Below are positions 34,245-43,106 of a DNA stretch of 64,000 bases, piece by piece. How positions within the stretch are numbered: position 1 is the stretch's first letter; the number at the start of each line of letters is the position of its first letter. This DNA comes from Prochlorococcus sp. AG-409-M05 (lineage in GTDB: Bacteria > Cyanobacteriota > Cyanobacteriia > PCC-6307 > Cyanobiaceae): assembly GCA_003215435.1 (NCBI GenBank), contig QCKJ01000004.1, forward strand, positions 115,280-179,279, given 5' to 3'. Under the pieces are notes generated by a model. It worked only from the letters and a program-made list of their open reading frames with translations. It was not told where the DNA came from and did not search any database. The position numbers and the translations under genes were made by a program.

Positions 34245-34329
34245 CCTGCCTAATAAAATAATTACTCAAATCAAGTTATAAACAAACCTCCAAAGAATTT
34301 CGAGACGTTTCCCACCATTTTGGTGCAGT

Positions 34330-35670
34330 ATGGCAAACGGTTTAGGAAAACCCTTCGTACCAGTCCCCGTGACAGCTAACGAATTGAACACCAGCAAATC
34401 CCAAGCAGTCTTCAAGTCTGCTCAAGAACTGATGCCTGGTGGAGTGAGCTCCCCAGTAAGAGCATTCCGGTCAGTTGGAGGACAACCAATTGTCTTTGAC
34501 CGTGTTAAAGGCCCTTATGCATGGGATGTCGATGGCAACCGATTTATCGACTATGTAGGGAGCTGGGGTCCAGCTATTTGCGGCCATGCTCATCCAGAAG
34601 TTATTACAGCCCTTCATGAGACCCTCGAAAAGGGGACAAGTTTTGGGGCCCCATGTGAGCTTGAAAACCAACTAGCCGAAATGGTAATTGAGGCAGTTCC
34701 AAGCGTTGAGATGGTTCGTTTTGTAAACAGCGGGACTGAGGCCTGCATGGCTGTTCTTCGCCTCATGCGCGCATTCACAGGAAGAGACAAAGTCATCAAA
34801 TTTGAAGGGTGTTATCACGGACACGCAGATATGTTCCTTGTAAAGGCAGGATCAGGGGTCGCAACCCTTGGCCTCCCTGACTCACCTGGTGTCCCAAGAA
34901 GCACAACTGCAAACACACTGACCGCTCCTTACAATGATTTAGAAGCTGTCAAAGAACTTTTTGCGGAAAACCCTGACGCAATCTCTGGAGTCATTCTTGA
35001 GCCTGTTGTAGGGAATGCTGGATTTATAACTCCTGAACCAGGATTCTTAGAGGGGTTAAGGGAACTTACAAAAGAGAATGGTGCTCTTCTTGTCTTCGAC
35101 GAAGTAATGACTGGTTTTCGGATCGCTTATGGGGGCGCTCAAGCTCGATTTGGAGTAACTCCTGATCTCACGACCCTAGGCAAAGTTATTGGAGGCGGCT
35201 TGCCAGTTGGAGCATATGGAGGGAAAGCAGAGATTATGTCAATGGTCGCCCCAGCAGGGCCTATGTATCAGGCTGGGACACTTAGTGGCAATCCATTAGC
35301 CATGACTGCTGGGATAAAGACACTGGAACTGCTTCGTCAAGAAGGCACCTACGACCGACTCTCAGCTACAACCCAAAGATTAATGGAAGGGATTCTTCAA
35401 GCCGCCAAAGAAGCAGGTGTCCCAATAACAGGTAGCAGCATCAGTGCAATGTTTGGTTTCTACCTCTGCGAAGGGCCAGTTCGTAATTTTGAAGAAGCGA
35501 AATCAACTGATGTTGAAGCTTTTGGCAAATTACATAGGGCAATGCTTGAGAGGGGCGTTTACCTTGCTCCTAGCGCCTTTGAAGCTGGTTTTACATCACT
35601 AGCCCATTCAGAGGCCGATATCGATGCCACCTTGCAAGCATTTCGAGAAAGCTTTGCTTCTTTGAAATAA
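34330..35670 (+). CDS. hemL: Glutamate-1-semialdehyde 2,1-aminomutase
   Basis: HemL makes 5-aminolevulinate, the first tetrapyrrole precursor. This PLP enzyme has 446 residues: the N-terminal [73 protein letters not shown], and the PLP Lys in [18 protein letters not shown] (about residue 280). [13 protein letters not shown] is also present. The C-terminus is complete. A small membrane-protein gene follows after 23 nt. Confidence 0.97.
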   Translation: MANGLGKPFVPVPVTANELNTSKSQAVFKSAQELMPGGVSSPVRAFRSVGGQPIVFDRVKGPYAWDVDGNRFIDYVGSWGPAICGHAHPEVITALHETLEKGTSFGAPCELENQLAEMVIEAVPSVEMVRFVNSGTEACMAVLRLMRAFTGRDKVIKFEGCYHGHADMFLVKAGSGVATLGLPDSPGVPRSTTANTLTAPYNDLEAVKELFAENPDAISGVILEPVVGNAGFITPEPGFLEGLRELTKENGALLVFDEVMTGFRIAYGGAQARFGVTPDLTTLGKVIGGGLPVGAYGGKAEIMSMVAPAGPMYQAGTLSGNPLAMTAGIKTLELLRQEGTYDRLSATTQRLMEGILQAAKEAGVPITGSSISAMFGFYLCEGPVRNFEEAKSTDVEAFGKLHRAMLERGVYLAPSAFEAGFTSLAHSEADIDATLQAFRESFASLK

Positions 35671-35693
35671 CCAAACCTAAGGACACAACCAAA

Positions 35694-35882
35694 ATGGATA
35701 ACCAATCCCCAGATAACAATCCCCAACAAGAAGAAGCCGTTAAATGGGACTACACCAATAGAGAGCAAACTTTAGTTCTAGGAGCTGTTGTTGTTGGATT
35801 AAATATTGTGGTTATTTTATTGGCAGTCTTATACAACACTGTTCCTGCCGTTCATTCCTTTTTTTCAGGTAGACCAATGTAA
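35694..35882 (+). CDS. Small single-pass membrane protein, conserved type
   Basis: The 62-residue protein has an acidic, Asn/Gln-rich N-terminus (MDNQSPDNNPQQEEAVKWDY), then NREQTLVLGAVVVGLNIVVILLAVLY with one strong membrane helix (about residues 26-46), and a short tail. The layout resembles small membrane proteins of marine cyanobacteria; function unknown. It follows hemL closely and may be cotranscribed with it. Confidence 0.7.
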   Translation: MDNQSPDNNPQQEEAVKWDYTNREQTLVLGAVVVGLNIVVILLAVLYNTVPAVHSFFSGRPM

Positions 35883-35998
35883 GTTAACCGCGAAAAAATT
35901 ACCCTTTAATTTCAGGAATCCTTCAAAACTTCTTCATCTTCAATAGACTTATGGGCAAAAATTAAGATATAAGCTCTATTATTTAATAGTTAGTTGAA

Positions 35999-36805
35999 TC
36001 ACTTATTACCACCTACTATTACTGGAGTCATCCCAGCCTTACTGCCTGGAAGTGCTGGGACGACTTGGGTTTTTCCATCCCATTTGTCAAGAAAAAGTTT
36101 GAAAAGAACCTGATCATCAAGACTTCTAGTGAGCGTTTCATATCTTTTCGCCTCTTGCTCAGCTATTTTTACCTCTGTCTGAGCCCTAAGTAACTGCTGT
36201 TCTGCTATCTGCTTTTGTTCAATAGCAGCTCGATACTCTTCTGCTATCTCTAGTCCAGTAAGGTCAAGTCCTCGAACATCAACATAATCAAACTTATCCA
36301 ACTCTTCAGCGACAGTTCTTTCTACGAGTTCAGAGATGTCACTCCACTTACTAGCAATTGTCACCAGCTCATATTGCGAAAATACTGACTTCAATGCCTT
36401 GAGCAAAGAGGGCTGAATAATTCGTGGATAAACTTCTCTATCGCTATAAGCAATAGTGCTGTAAACCCTTCCTGCTTCGGTAGGCCTAACTGCATATTTC
36501 ACTGTTGCTGTCGCTTCAATAACCTGCAAATCCTTCGTAAGAGTTGCAAATTTTTCTGGTCTAACCTGCGTTCGAACATCAAACGGGAAAACGGCCTGAA
36601 CAAAAGGAATCTTAAAATTCAAGCCAGGTCTTCTTGAACCACCACTAACCTTTCCGAGAGTAGTTACAACACCAACCTGACCCGCAGGAACAATAAATAG
36701 AGCCTGAGTAAGCAAGACAAAGCCAGTCAAGGATAAGGCAACCAAAAGAGTAGCTGCATTACCTGAGCCATTAGGAGTGATATTGCGAAATGGAGGAGTG
36801 GTCAT
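35999..36805 (-). CDS. phb: Prohibitin-family (SPFH) membrane protein
   Basis: The 268-residue protein has an N-terminal membrane segment (LLVALSLTGFVLLTQALFIV). The SPFH domain opens with VPAGQVGVVTTLGKVSGG and continues with DVRTQVRPEKFATLTKDLQVIEATATVKY. A coiled coil follows (about residues 185-225, IEQKQIAEQQLLRAQTEVKIAEQEAKRYE). It should form ring-like membrane assemblies that may influence protease activity. An NfeD-like protein, the usual SPFH partner, is encoded nearby at 37757. Confidence 0.9.
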   Translation of the reverse strand: MTTPPFRNITPNGSGNAATLLVALSLTGFVLLTQALFIVPAGQVGVVTTLGKVSGGSRRPGLNFKIPFVQAVFPFDVRTQVRPEKFATLTKDLQVIEATATVKYAVRPTEAGRVYSTIAYSDREVYPRIIQPSLLKALKSVFSQYELVTIASKWSDISELVERTVAEELDKFDYVDVRGLDLTGLEIAEEYRAAIEQKQIAEQQLLRAQTEVKIAEQEAKRYETLTRSLDDQVLFKLFLDKWDGKTQVVPALPGSKAGMTPVIVGGNK

Positions 36806-36988
36806 AAAAGTCTTTCTCTTTGCAAATAATATTTAATTTAATTATTTTAACGAGAGGTTTGTTCCTTAGAGGCTTTGTATGCTCAGATCTAGATAACATT
36901 TATAAATTTATAAGGGAAGACCTCTTGAATATTCTTTCAAGGCGAATCTTGGCCTTGAATTTATTCCAATAACACTTAACCTTAGTGG

Positions 36989-37486
36989 CTACCTATAGTT
37001 CTCAAATTGAATAGGTACATCAATATCCTTTTCCCTCTCGCGTAAAACCCCAATTGCTGCCTGTAAGTCATCTTTACTCTTACCTGTAATCCTTATACTC
37101 TCACCTTGAATCGATACTGTGACTTTCTTTAATTCATCTCGAACAGCTTTGCTCAATTTTTTGGAGATCTCTTGAGTAAGGCCTTTCCTTAAAACCACCA
37201 TTTGTCTAACACGATTTCCACTTGAAGATTCAGGCTGTTGAAAATCAAAAATCTTTAAAGACAAGTTTCTTTTAGTCGCTTTCTGAAGAAGGACATCCTC
37301 AACCGCCTTAAGAGTCATATCACTCGCAGTAGTTATAACTAAGCAATTTTCCTCCAGTTCTAATTCGGTATTTGAATCTTTAAGGTCGTATCGCTGTCCA
37401 ATATCTCTTCGCATTTGATCAACAACATTAACCAACTCCTGACGATCAAAGTCAGAAACCACATCGAAAGAAAAACTTGCTGCCAT
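36989..37486 (-). CDS. yajQ: YajQ-family nucleotide-binding protein
   Basis: This 165-residue UPF0234/YajQ protein opens with FSFDVVSDFDRQELVNVVDQMRRDIGQRYDLKDS. LELEENCLVITTASDMTLKAVEDVLLQKATKRNLSL and the VRQMVVLRKGLTQEISKKLSKAVRDE stretch are diagnostic. YajQ members bind c-di-GMP or tRNA and may act in regulation. An 8-bp hairpin (TTCAAGGC/GCCTTGAA, 36936-36959) lies downstream of its stop and may contribute to termination. Confidence 0.93.
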   Translation of the reverse strand: MAASFSFDVVSDFDRQELVNVVDQMRRDIGQRYDLKDSNTELELEENCLVITTASDMTLKAVEDVLLQKATKRNLSLKIFDFQQPESSSGNRVRQMVVLRKGLTQEISKKLSKAVRDELKKVTVSIQGESIRITGKSKDDLQAAIGVLREREKDIDVPIQFENYR

Positions 37487-37756
37487 ACTGCTAGGTAGTG
37501 TAAAAAAGCTTTGAAAACAACTACAAATCTAATTCATCTGACGAAAAATAGCCATGATGAAATAAAAGTCAAATCCAGAGAATAAGTCTTTAAGTAATTT
37601 AAAATCAACTAATCTAAATTTATTCTTCAACCAAATCCCCTACTGAACTCACAGTTAAAAGATAGTTAGGAGGAAGATCAGATTCATGTAATATCAAAAA
37701 TTCTAATCCATGTATTATTAGAAAGCCAACCTTATGCGTAAATGGGGAACTAAAAA

Positions 37757-38194
37757 GTGAGTCCTGAAATCTGGCTTTTACTTGCTATTCTGCTTTTCAC
37801 GGTTTGGCTTAGAAGGCCCTATCATTATTCATTATTACTTATCTCTTTACCCGCAATTATTCTCTCTATAGTCTCAGCCAAACTACTAATAACTCAGCAC
37901 ATTCAAATAATTACTTTCGCTTTGCTTAGTCTATTATTTAAAAGCTTATTTAGAATTATTTATATTAAGAAGAAATCCAAAAAGCAATTCAAAAGGAGAG
38001 AAAGTCCCCCAGCGAAAGTGGTCACGAAGATTACACCCCGAAATCCAGGTGAAGTCACCTGGCGAGGAGAGACTTGGAATGCCACTTCAATCGACTGTGA
38101 GAAAGATATTAATCCTGGCGAAAAGGTAATTGTTCTAGCGAAGACCACCAAGGAATTAAATGTACTTCCATTAAATAACCAAGAACCTGATTAG
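37757..38194 (+). CDS. NfeD-like membrane protein
   Basis: The 145-residue protein has an N-terminal hydrophobic region with two or three segments (IWLLLAILLFTVWL, YSLLLISLPAIILSIVSAKLL, IITFALLSLLFKSLF), a basic linker, and a C-terminal OB-like domain with GEVTWRGETWNATS and INPGEKVIVLAK as in NfeD proteins. It probably works with the SPFH protein at 35999. The start is GTG 37757. An upstream mini-ORF of eight residues (ATG 37734) ends with a TGA overlapping this GTG as GTGA. An 18-nt palindrome lies at 38045-38062. Confidence 0.75.
   Translation: MSPEIWLLLAILLFTVWLRRPYHYSLLLISLPAIILSIVSAKLLITQHIQIITFALLSLLFKSLFRIIYIKKKSKKQFKRRESPPAKVVTKITPRNPGEVTWRGETWNATSIDCEKDINPGEKVIVLAKTTKELNVLPLNNQEPD
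38045..38062. repeat. 18-nt near-perfect palindrome in the NfeD-like gene
   Basis: CCAGGTGA (38045-38052) and TCACCTGG (38055-38062) are exact reverse complements separated by AG. It encodes the strand around GEVTW in the OB-like domain. Confidence 0.85.
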
Positions 38195-38197
38195 CAC

Positions 38198-38710
38198 TCA
38201 ATCAAAGAAAAACAAACTCACAATCTTTCCCATATCCTCTGCACTTCGACAACTTGTCAACAAGGTTTCGCTGTCGTGAAATGCAAAACAAATCAACTGA
38301 TCACAGCGACTAATGATTTCTTGGTTACAAAGACTACTCGCCATAGGCAGACTCAAATCATCATTCTCGGCTTTCTCGATTAAATGCAAAACCTTATCGA
38401 GCTGTTCACGAATCTCTGACGGTTGTCGATCAATACTTTGAGGCAGCAAAACGGTTAACAACGAAGAATCCACATCTAAAACACTTCTAATGACAGCAGC
38501 ATTAACCCCCTGAGAGCCTGAAGTTATTAGTGAATTCCCTTCCTGAGCAAGTGCCCGAGCAATCAACTCAATAATGTGCAAGGCCACCACGGGGACATGT
38601 CTACTCCCTAAAAAAGCAATCCGCCTCTGACCATTGTCCTTTAACAAGGCCAGTTCCTGAGCCAGAGTGTCTACTCGATCTAAAGAAGGCAGGTCAAGGG
38701 ATTTACTCAA
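38198..38710 (-). CDS. SLOG/DprA-like Rossmann protein, probable partner of the BioD-like protein
   Basis: The 170-residue protein has the pattern of a SLOG-type nucleotide-binding fold: RRIAFLGSRHVPVVALHIIELIARALAQEGNSLITSGSQGVNAAVIRSVL, where the GSQG loop corresponds to the binding site, then LLTVLLPQSIDRQ and EIISRCDQLICFAFHDS. The gene starts 36 nt after the BioD-like gene on the same strand, and I recall that such genes pair in cyanobacteria. Exact role unknown; a regulatory ligand-binding role is an inference. Confidence 0.65.
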   Translation of the reverse strand: MSKSLDLPSLDRVDTLAQELALLKDNGQRRIAFLGSRHVPVVALHIIELIARALAQEGNSLITSGSQGVNAAVIRSVLDVDSSLLTVLLPQSIDRQPSEIREQLDKVLHLIEKAENDDLSLPMASSLCNQEIISRCDQLICFAFHDSETLLTSCRSAEDMGKIVSLFFFD

Positions 38711-38746
38711 TTGCTCCCCAAGAGTAGTTACTTGAAATTAGCAGTG

Positions 38747-39847
38747 TTATAGGTCATCCGTTGATAATCCGAGTTCATCAAACAAACGATCCAAATCACA
38801 ATGCTCTTCAACTAGTCGAAAAGCAAAGGTAGCTTTTACTGCTTCATGCAAACGAACATGGCCGAAAGCCTGTTCAATTACTTCCACAGTAGACAAAGTA
38901 TCGTGATCAACCTTAAGAATCGGAACCTCTAGTTCTTCGGCACGGTTGATCAACTGAGGGAGAGGTTCTCCTGCACCAGTCAAAATCAAGCACTGTGTTG
39001 AGGCTTCCAAAGCAGCCAGCTGTATATCCGTTCGATCAGCACCAGTTACTACAGCCATATTCCTTCGTTTTCGAAAGAATTCCATCGCAGAATTAACATT
39101 CATAGCTCCAATGCTTAATGTCTCTACCATCAGCTCTAATCGATCAGCACAGCAAATAACCCTTGCAGCCAATCTCCTAACCAACTCTCTAACAGTCACG
39201 CTTCTAAGTAATGGGGAACGAGGCATGACTCCAAAAACCTTCAACCCGATATCATCTAAGGCTGGAACAATTGTGTTCTCTAGGAATCTAATTTCATCTG
39301 GATTAACAGAATTTAGAACGATCCCTAAAAGGCGCTCGCCGAGTTCTTCCTTTGCCATTAGAAGAGAATCTACGCTCCGGCTGTCTTGCCATAAATGAAC
39401 TAAAAGGACACTGGCCTCTAACCCTCTAGCCAATTGACTCAAACTGAGGCCGAACAACCTACCTTCATGGAGACTTCCTGCAGCTTCAAGAACAGTGAGA
39501 GATTTATTGTTATTCAAAAGAGTCTTCTGGAGTTCCTCAAAATTCATTTCACTTTCAATCTCGCCCCCTAAAAGCCTCTTCAAAGCATTGGATTCTGAAG
39601 TCAATTGCAATGAAGGTATTAATTGAGATTCATCAAGCCCAAGAGTTTGACCTACAAAACGGACATCATCATCAATCAAGAGAGGTGATGGATTTTCTGC
39701 ATGAAGGTCTAATTCAAAACTGGTAGCAAGAGGTTTCCCAAATCGAATTTCTTGCTTTAAGGCCATTAGCTTACGTACTAAACCAAGCACAACAGCAGAC
39801 TTCCCACTAAAAGGCTCACAGGATCCGATTAACAAAGTCGTTCCCAT
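38747..39847 (-). CDS. BioD-like/DRTGG protein resembling the N-terminal half of phosphotransacetylase
   Basis: The protein (about 366 residues) begins MGTTLLIGSCEPFSGKSAVV, a P-loop GSCEPFSGKS as in BioD-like domains, then LTVLEAAGSLHEG and LGIVLNSVNPDE. The middle part (about residues 205-310) resembles the DRTGG domain with AVVTGADRTDIQLAALEAS and CLILTGAGEPLPQLI. The catalytic phosphotransacetylase domain is absent. Such truncated Pta-like proteins occur widely in cyanobacteria; function unknown. ATG 39847 is preceded by AAGGAGA with 7-nt spacing. Confidence 0.8.
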   Translation of the reverse strand: MGTTLLIGSCEPFSGKSAVVLGLVRKLMALKQEIRFGKPLATSFELDLHAENPSPLLIDDDVRFVGQTLGLDESQLIPSLQLTSESNALKRLLGGEIESEMNFEELQKTLLNNNKSLTVLEAAGSLHEGRLFGLSLSQLARGLEASVLLVHLWQDSRSVDSLLMAKEELGERLLGIVLNSVNPDEIRFLENTIVPALDDIGLKVFGVMPRSPLLRSVTVRELVRRLAARVICCADRLELMVETLSIGAMNVNSAMEFFRKRRNMAVVTGADRTDIQLAALEASTQCLILTGAGEPLPQLINRAEELEVPILKVDHDTLSTVEVIEQAFGHVRLHEAVKATFAFRLVEEHCDLDRLFDELGLSTDDL

Positions 39848-40098
39848 TAATGGTCTCCTTGTGAGCATTTAGTTTTAATTTAGACTTGTAAGTAGCCTAA
39901 ATTGCAAATAAATCAATGCAATTCATAGAAACCCTGAAGAATTTCCGACTCAAGACAGGCTCGAGCATTGAAATTTCACCCCAAAACTTCAGTCTTTAAT
40001 AATTTGAGTTTCATGCAAGCTTTATAGCTTCCTATGATATTTACCTATATAGATTTGACCTGACTATTAATCCTCAGAGAACCTCTCCAATCCAAAAG

Positions 40099-40833
40099 AT
40101 GCTTGAAAGAAGCCCTCTTGAAAAAAAATTTTCAAGCTTCCGTATAGGGATCACTGGAGCAAATGGGGAGTTAGGAAAGGCACTGACAAAGAAGCTCCGT
40201 GAAGAAGGTGCCTTTGTGGTTGGACTAACCCATAAACATGTCAAAGAAGAAGAGATAAAGGCTGAAGGTCCTCAAGAATGGGTGAAATGGGAATGTGGGG
40301 AAGAATCTGCCTTAAACAAAACACTCGAGAAGCTAGATATCTTGATAATCAATCATGGGATCAACCCTCAAGGCCGTCAAACTCCTGATGACCTTTCTCA
40401 AGCATTAGAAGTGAATGCTCTTAGCAGCTGGCGTTTGCTCAAGCATTTTGAAAAGATTGCTTTAAGAGGCTCAGAAAAACCACAAAGACGTGAAATCTGG
40501 GTGAACACCTCAGAAGCAGAGATACAACCTGCTTTAAGCCCTGGATATGAATTAAGTAAAAGGTTAATAGGTCAACTTGTCAGTTTTCGTTGGAACAACT
40601 TAAGTAGGTCCGAGAAAGAAATATTTAAAATCAGAAAACTCATACTGGGGCCATTTCGATCTAAGCTAAATCCTATAGGTTTAATGTCGGCTAATTGGGT
40701 GGCAAAGCAAATAATTTTTCAGGCAAAATCTGGTTTCACGTTGATAATTGTAACTCCTAATCCACTAACATATTTGCTAATGCCACTTCACGAGTTATGC
40801 AGAACTATCTACTCAAAAACATTAAAAGAATGA
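40099..40833 (+). CDS. Short-chain dehydrogenase/reductase family protein
   Basis: The 244-residue protein has a Rossmann N-terminus RIGITGANGELGKALTKKLREEGAFVVGL with the TGxxGxxG cofactor motif, LDILIINHGINPQGR as the NNAG-type motif, and NTSEAEIQPALSPGYELSKRL with the YxxxK catalytic pair. An HELCRTIY-type tail follows. The active-site Ser is probably within VNTSEAE. Substrate unknown; I recall related SDRs linked to sterol-desaturase-type genes in cyanobacteria, which are not seen here. It is convergent with map. Confidence 0.8.
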   Translation: MLERSPLEKKFSSFRIGITGANGELGKALTKKLREEGAFVVGLTHKHVKEEEIKAEGPQEWVKWECGEESALNKTLEKLDILIINHGINPQGRQTPDDLSQALEVNALSSWRLLKHFEKIALRGSEKPQRREIWVNTSEAEIQPALSPGYELSKRLIGQLVSFRWNNLSRSEKEIFKIRKLILGPFRSKLNPIGLMSANWVAKQIIFQAKSGFTLIIVTPNPLTYLLMPLHELCRTIYSKTLKE

Positions 40834-40854
40834 GGGGAAGGTAAAATCATTTAC

Positions 40855-41697
40855 CTAATCATTTCCTCTGTCCGTAAGAATCTCACAGCCATCAGATGTA
40901 ACAACTATTGTATGCTCCCACTGAGCAGAAAGGCTTCCATCCTTAGTCACAACAGTCCAATTATCCCTTAGAGTCCTACAATCCTTAGTTCCTGCATTAA
41001 TAATTGGTTCTACAGCAAGCGTCATTCCTGGCCGGAGAGTAACATTAGGCAGAGCATTTGTTCGGAAATTAAATACTGAAGGCTCTTCATGTAAATTTCG
41101 TCCTACTCCATGCCCCGTATAATCTTCAACAACACTAAACCCAGTCAATTTAACATGATCTTCAATTGCTCCTGCAATATCTAAAAGAGTATTATTAGGT
41201 TTAATTTGTTTTAAACCAACCATCAACGCCTCTTGTGCAACACGGCTCAACTTCTCACCAGGTTCTGGAACATCACCTAAAAGAATAGTGATACAACTAT
41301 CTCCGTGATAACCATCAAAATAAGCTCCTGTATCAACTTTCAATAAATCACCCTTTTTTAAAAGTTTTTTAGAGCTTGGGATACCATGCACAACCTCATT
41401 ATTCACACTTGCACAGATACTGGCAGGGAATCCGTGGTATCCCTTAAAACTTGGGACAGCACCCATTTCGCGTATTTTTTTTTCTGCATAGGCATCTAGA
41501 TCTGCTGTTGTTTGACCTGGCTGGGCAATTAAATTGATTTCTCTCAAAACAGTTGCGACAATATTGCTAGCTTTTTTCATGGTTTCAATCTCTCTTGCAG
41601 ACTTAATTTCTATCCCTCTCCTTTGCTGAATATGAGGACCAGAGGAACTACCTTTGGAATTCGAGTTTGAGGCTAGTAGATCGGCGAAGAGTTTCAT
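40855..41697 (-). CDS. map: Methionine aminopeptidase, type I
   Basis: Map removes the initiator Met from nascent proteins. The 280-residue enzyme has an N-terminal extension of about 30 residues and then [24 protein letters not shown]. Metal and catalytic residues are seen in [61 protein letters not shown] and [16 protein letters not shown]. It is divergent from rplS across 262 bp that contain a 10-bp dyad (41733-41766) near the map start. Confidence 0.95.
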   Translation of the reverse strand: MKLFADLLASNSNSKGSSSGPHIQQRRGIEIKSAREIETMKKASNIVATVLREINLIAQPGQTTADLDAYAEKKIREMGAVPSFKGYHGFPASICASVNNEVVHGIPSSKKLLKKGDLLKVDTGAYFDGYHGDSCITILLGDVPEPGEKLSRVAQEALMVGLKQIKPNNTLLDIAGAIEDHVKLTGFSVVEDYTGHGVGRNLHEEPSVFNFRTNALPNVTLRPGMTLAVEPIINAGTKDCRTLRDNWTVVTKDGSLSAQWEHTIVVTSDGCEILTDRGND

Positions 41698-41732
41698 GGT
41701 GCCGAATTGGCTTTGCGAGAGATTTTAATTTA

Positions 41733-41766
41733 AAAATGACCTTGAATCTATATACCAGGTCATTTT
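41733..41766. promoter_or_regulatory. Perfect 10-bp dyad between map and rplS
   Basis: AAAATGACCT (41733-41742) and AGGTCATTTT (41757-41766) are exact reverse complements with a 14-nt spacer. The dyad begins 36 nt upstream of the map start and lies in a divergent intergenic region, so a transcription terminator is not expected. An operator or a transcript hairpin is possible. Confidence 0.45.
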
Positions 41767-41959
41767 AATTGTCTTCAAGTTATCAACATTTAGAGAATTC
41801 TCCTCAAAGATTAATCCCCAAGTCCTTTTCTCCTATGGTAAAAGGTAGTTAAAGCTTATGTTCATAAGGCTTTGGTCAAGAAACTCAAAGTTGAAAATTG
41901 CTTCATAGGGCGAATGAGAAGCTAGAGTTCTTCTTTGCTGACTTAAACCCGGAGTCGGG

Positions 41960-42448
41960 ATGGTTGATGATTCAAAAGAAACCTCCATCACTGAGGTGAC
42001 TGATAAAGACAATGATGACGAGCCCAAAAAGGCAAAAGACTCTCCTGTCAAAATTGACGATGAGGGTAAAAATCCCAGTGTCAACAAGCGACTTAACAGC
42101 CATGACCTAATCAAAGAATTCGAAGCTGCTCAACAAAAAACTGACCTCCCTGAAATTTATGTAGGGGACACTGTCAAAGTCGGAGTACGCATTAGTGAAG
42201 GCAATAAAGAAAGAGTTCAACCTTATGAAGGGGTGGTGATTTCAAAACGCCATGGAGGTCTAAACAAAACAATCACTGTGCGAAGAATCTTCCAAGGAAT
42301 TGGTGTAGAACGTGTCTTCATGCTGCATAGTCCTCAAGTAGCCTCTATAAAGGTTGAGCGTCGCGGTAAAGTAAGAAGAGCGAAGCTTTTCTATCTGCGG
42401 GAACGGGTGGGCAAGGCCACCCGCGTGAAGCAGCGCTTCGACCGCTGA
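41960..42448 (+). CDS. rplS: Ribosomal protein L19 with an acidic N-terminal extension
   Basis: L19 lies at the 30S-50S interface. The core starts near [30 protein letters not shown] and contains [37 protein letters not shown] and the C-terminal [25 protein letters not shown]. An extension of about 45 residues, rich in Asp, Lys and Glu, precedes it. tRNA-Trp follows 64 bp downstream, separated by a 9-bp hairpin, so the two may share a transcript. Confidence 0.96.
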   Translation: MVDDSKETSITEVTDKDNDDEPKKAKDSPVKIDDEGKNPSVNKRLNSHDLIKEFEAAQQKTDLPEIYVGDTVKVGVRISEGNKERVQPYEGVVISKRHGGLNKTITVRRIFQGIGVERVFMLHSPQVASIKVERRGKVRRAKLFYLRERVGKATRVKQRFDR

Positions 42449-42484
42449 GGTTTCGGCCTCGTTCAACTCAAATGCCGTCGTCTC

Positions 42485-42511
42485 TGGCGATGGTCCAATT
42501 GTCCATCGCCA
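42485..42511 (+). repeat. 9-bp hairpin immediately before tRNA-Trp
   Basis: TGGCGATGG (42485-42493) pairs with CCATCGCCA (42503-42511) around 9 nt. Only one nt separates it from the tRNA 5' end. There is no T-tract after it. A similar arrangement is found before tRNA-Asp. Confidence 0.6.
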
Positions 42512-42512
42512 T

Positions 42513-42585
42513 GCGCCGTTAGTTCAGTTGGTAGAACGCAGGTCTCCAAAACCTGATGTCGGGGGTTCAAGTCCTCCACGGCGCG
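42513..42585 (+). tRNA. trnW: tRNA-Trp (CCA anticodon)
   Basis: The 73-nt sequence folds as a standard cloverleaf: acceptor GCGCCGT (42513-42519) with ACGGCGC (42578-42584), discriminator G 42585, a D arm with AGTTCAGTTGGTAGAAC, anticodon loop CTCCAAA with CCA at 42546-42548, and a T arm containing GGGTTCAAGTCC. The 3' CCA is not encoded. Confidence 0.97.
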
Positions 42586-42621
42586 TCCGATGAGTCATCC
42601 TGCAGTTTCCTAGTTTTGAGC

Positions 42622-42810
42622 ATGGAGTTGGATCTTCAACCTGGTGATGTCGTGAAAGTGCTCGAGTCTGCCGCTCTTGGTTGGGTTCGTGCACGTGTCA
42701 TCAGAGTTAAATCTGGTGGGCGAGTTGTTGTTCAAAGCGACCAAGGTCGTGAGTTCACTGCTCGAGGCAATCAAGTTCGACTAATTGAGCCAGCAGGGTT
42801 CAGGCCCTAG
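42622..42810 (+). CDS. Small conserved protein with a KOW/SH3-like pattern
   Basis: The 62-residue protein starts at ATG 42622, 37 nt after tRNA-Trp. It reads LQPGDVVKVLESAALGWVRARVIRV then SGGRVVVQSDQGREFTARGNQVRLIEP, a five-stranded barrel-like pattern with GD and Gly turns. I recall highly similar short proteins in marine picocyanobacteria but no function. A longer frame starting at 42556 overlaps the tRNA and is rejected. Confidence 0.75.
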   Translation: MELDLQPGDVVKVLESAALGWVRARVIRVKSGGRVVVQSDQGREFTARGNQVRLIEPAGFRP

Positions 42811-42911
42811 AAAGGTAAAAAGTCCTTTAAGAATTCGATATACTTTCGACTATTCTTCTTGCAAGGATCAGATTTTTGGCAGCCTCTTATAAAGAGAACT
42901 AGGCAATTGAG

Positions 42912-42941
42912 TTGACGAGAGGCAGGGCTGAGGTTGATACT
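42912..42941 (+). promoter_or_regulatory. Possible promoter of tRNA-Asp
   Basis: TTGACG (42912-42917) and GATACT (42936-42941) are spaced 18 nt apart, about 70 bp before tRNA-Asp. CAATTGA (42904-42910) and TCAATTG (42942-42948) flank these elements as a perfect inverted repeat. A -10 of this composition is not strong. Confidence 0.35.
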
Positions 42942-42960
42942 TCAATTGTCGCCAAAACTT

Positions 42961-43007
42961 AAAAGATCAAAAAAAGCCACTTCAGCAGCCGAATCGTCTG
43001 ATCTTTT
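42961..43007 (+). repeat. 9-bp inverted repeat immediately before tRNA-Asp
   Basis: AAAAGATCA (42961-42969) pairs with TGATCTTTT (42999-43007) around 29 nt. The repeat ends 2 nt before the tRNA 5' end, as does the tRNA-Trp hairpin within a nucleotide. Confidence 0.6.
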
Positions 43008-43009
43008 CT

Positions 43010-43083
43010 GGGACCGTAGTTCAACTGGTTAGAGCACCGCCCTGTCACGGCGGAAGTTGCGGGTTCGAACCCCGTCGGTCCCG
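43010..43083 (+). tRNA. trnD: tRNA-Asp (GTC anticodon)
   Basis: This 74-nt cloverleaf has acceptor GGGACCG (43010-43016) with CGGTCCC (43076-43082), discriminator G 43083, anticodon stem-loop CCGCCCTGTCACGGCGG with GTC, and a T arm with GGGTTCGAACCCC. CCA is not encoded. gltX starts 23 nt downstream. Confidence 0.97.
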
Positions 43084-43106
43084 TTCCCAACCAAGAGAGA
43101 AAAGCC

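Noticed and set aside
42556..42621. Upstream extension of the small gene after tRNA-Trp
   Set aside because: It would begin inside the tRNA; the ATG at 42622 gives the sensible N-terminus.
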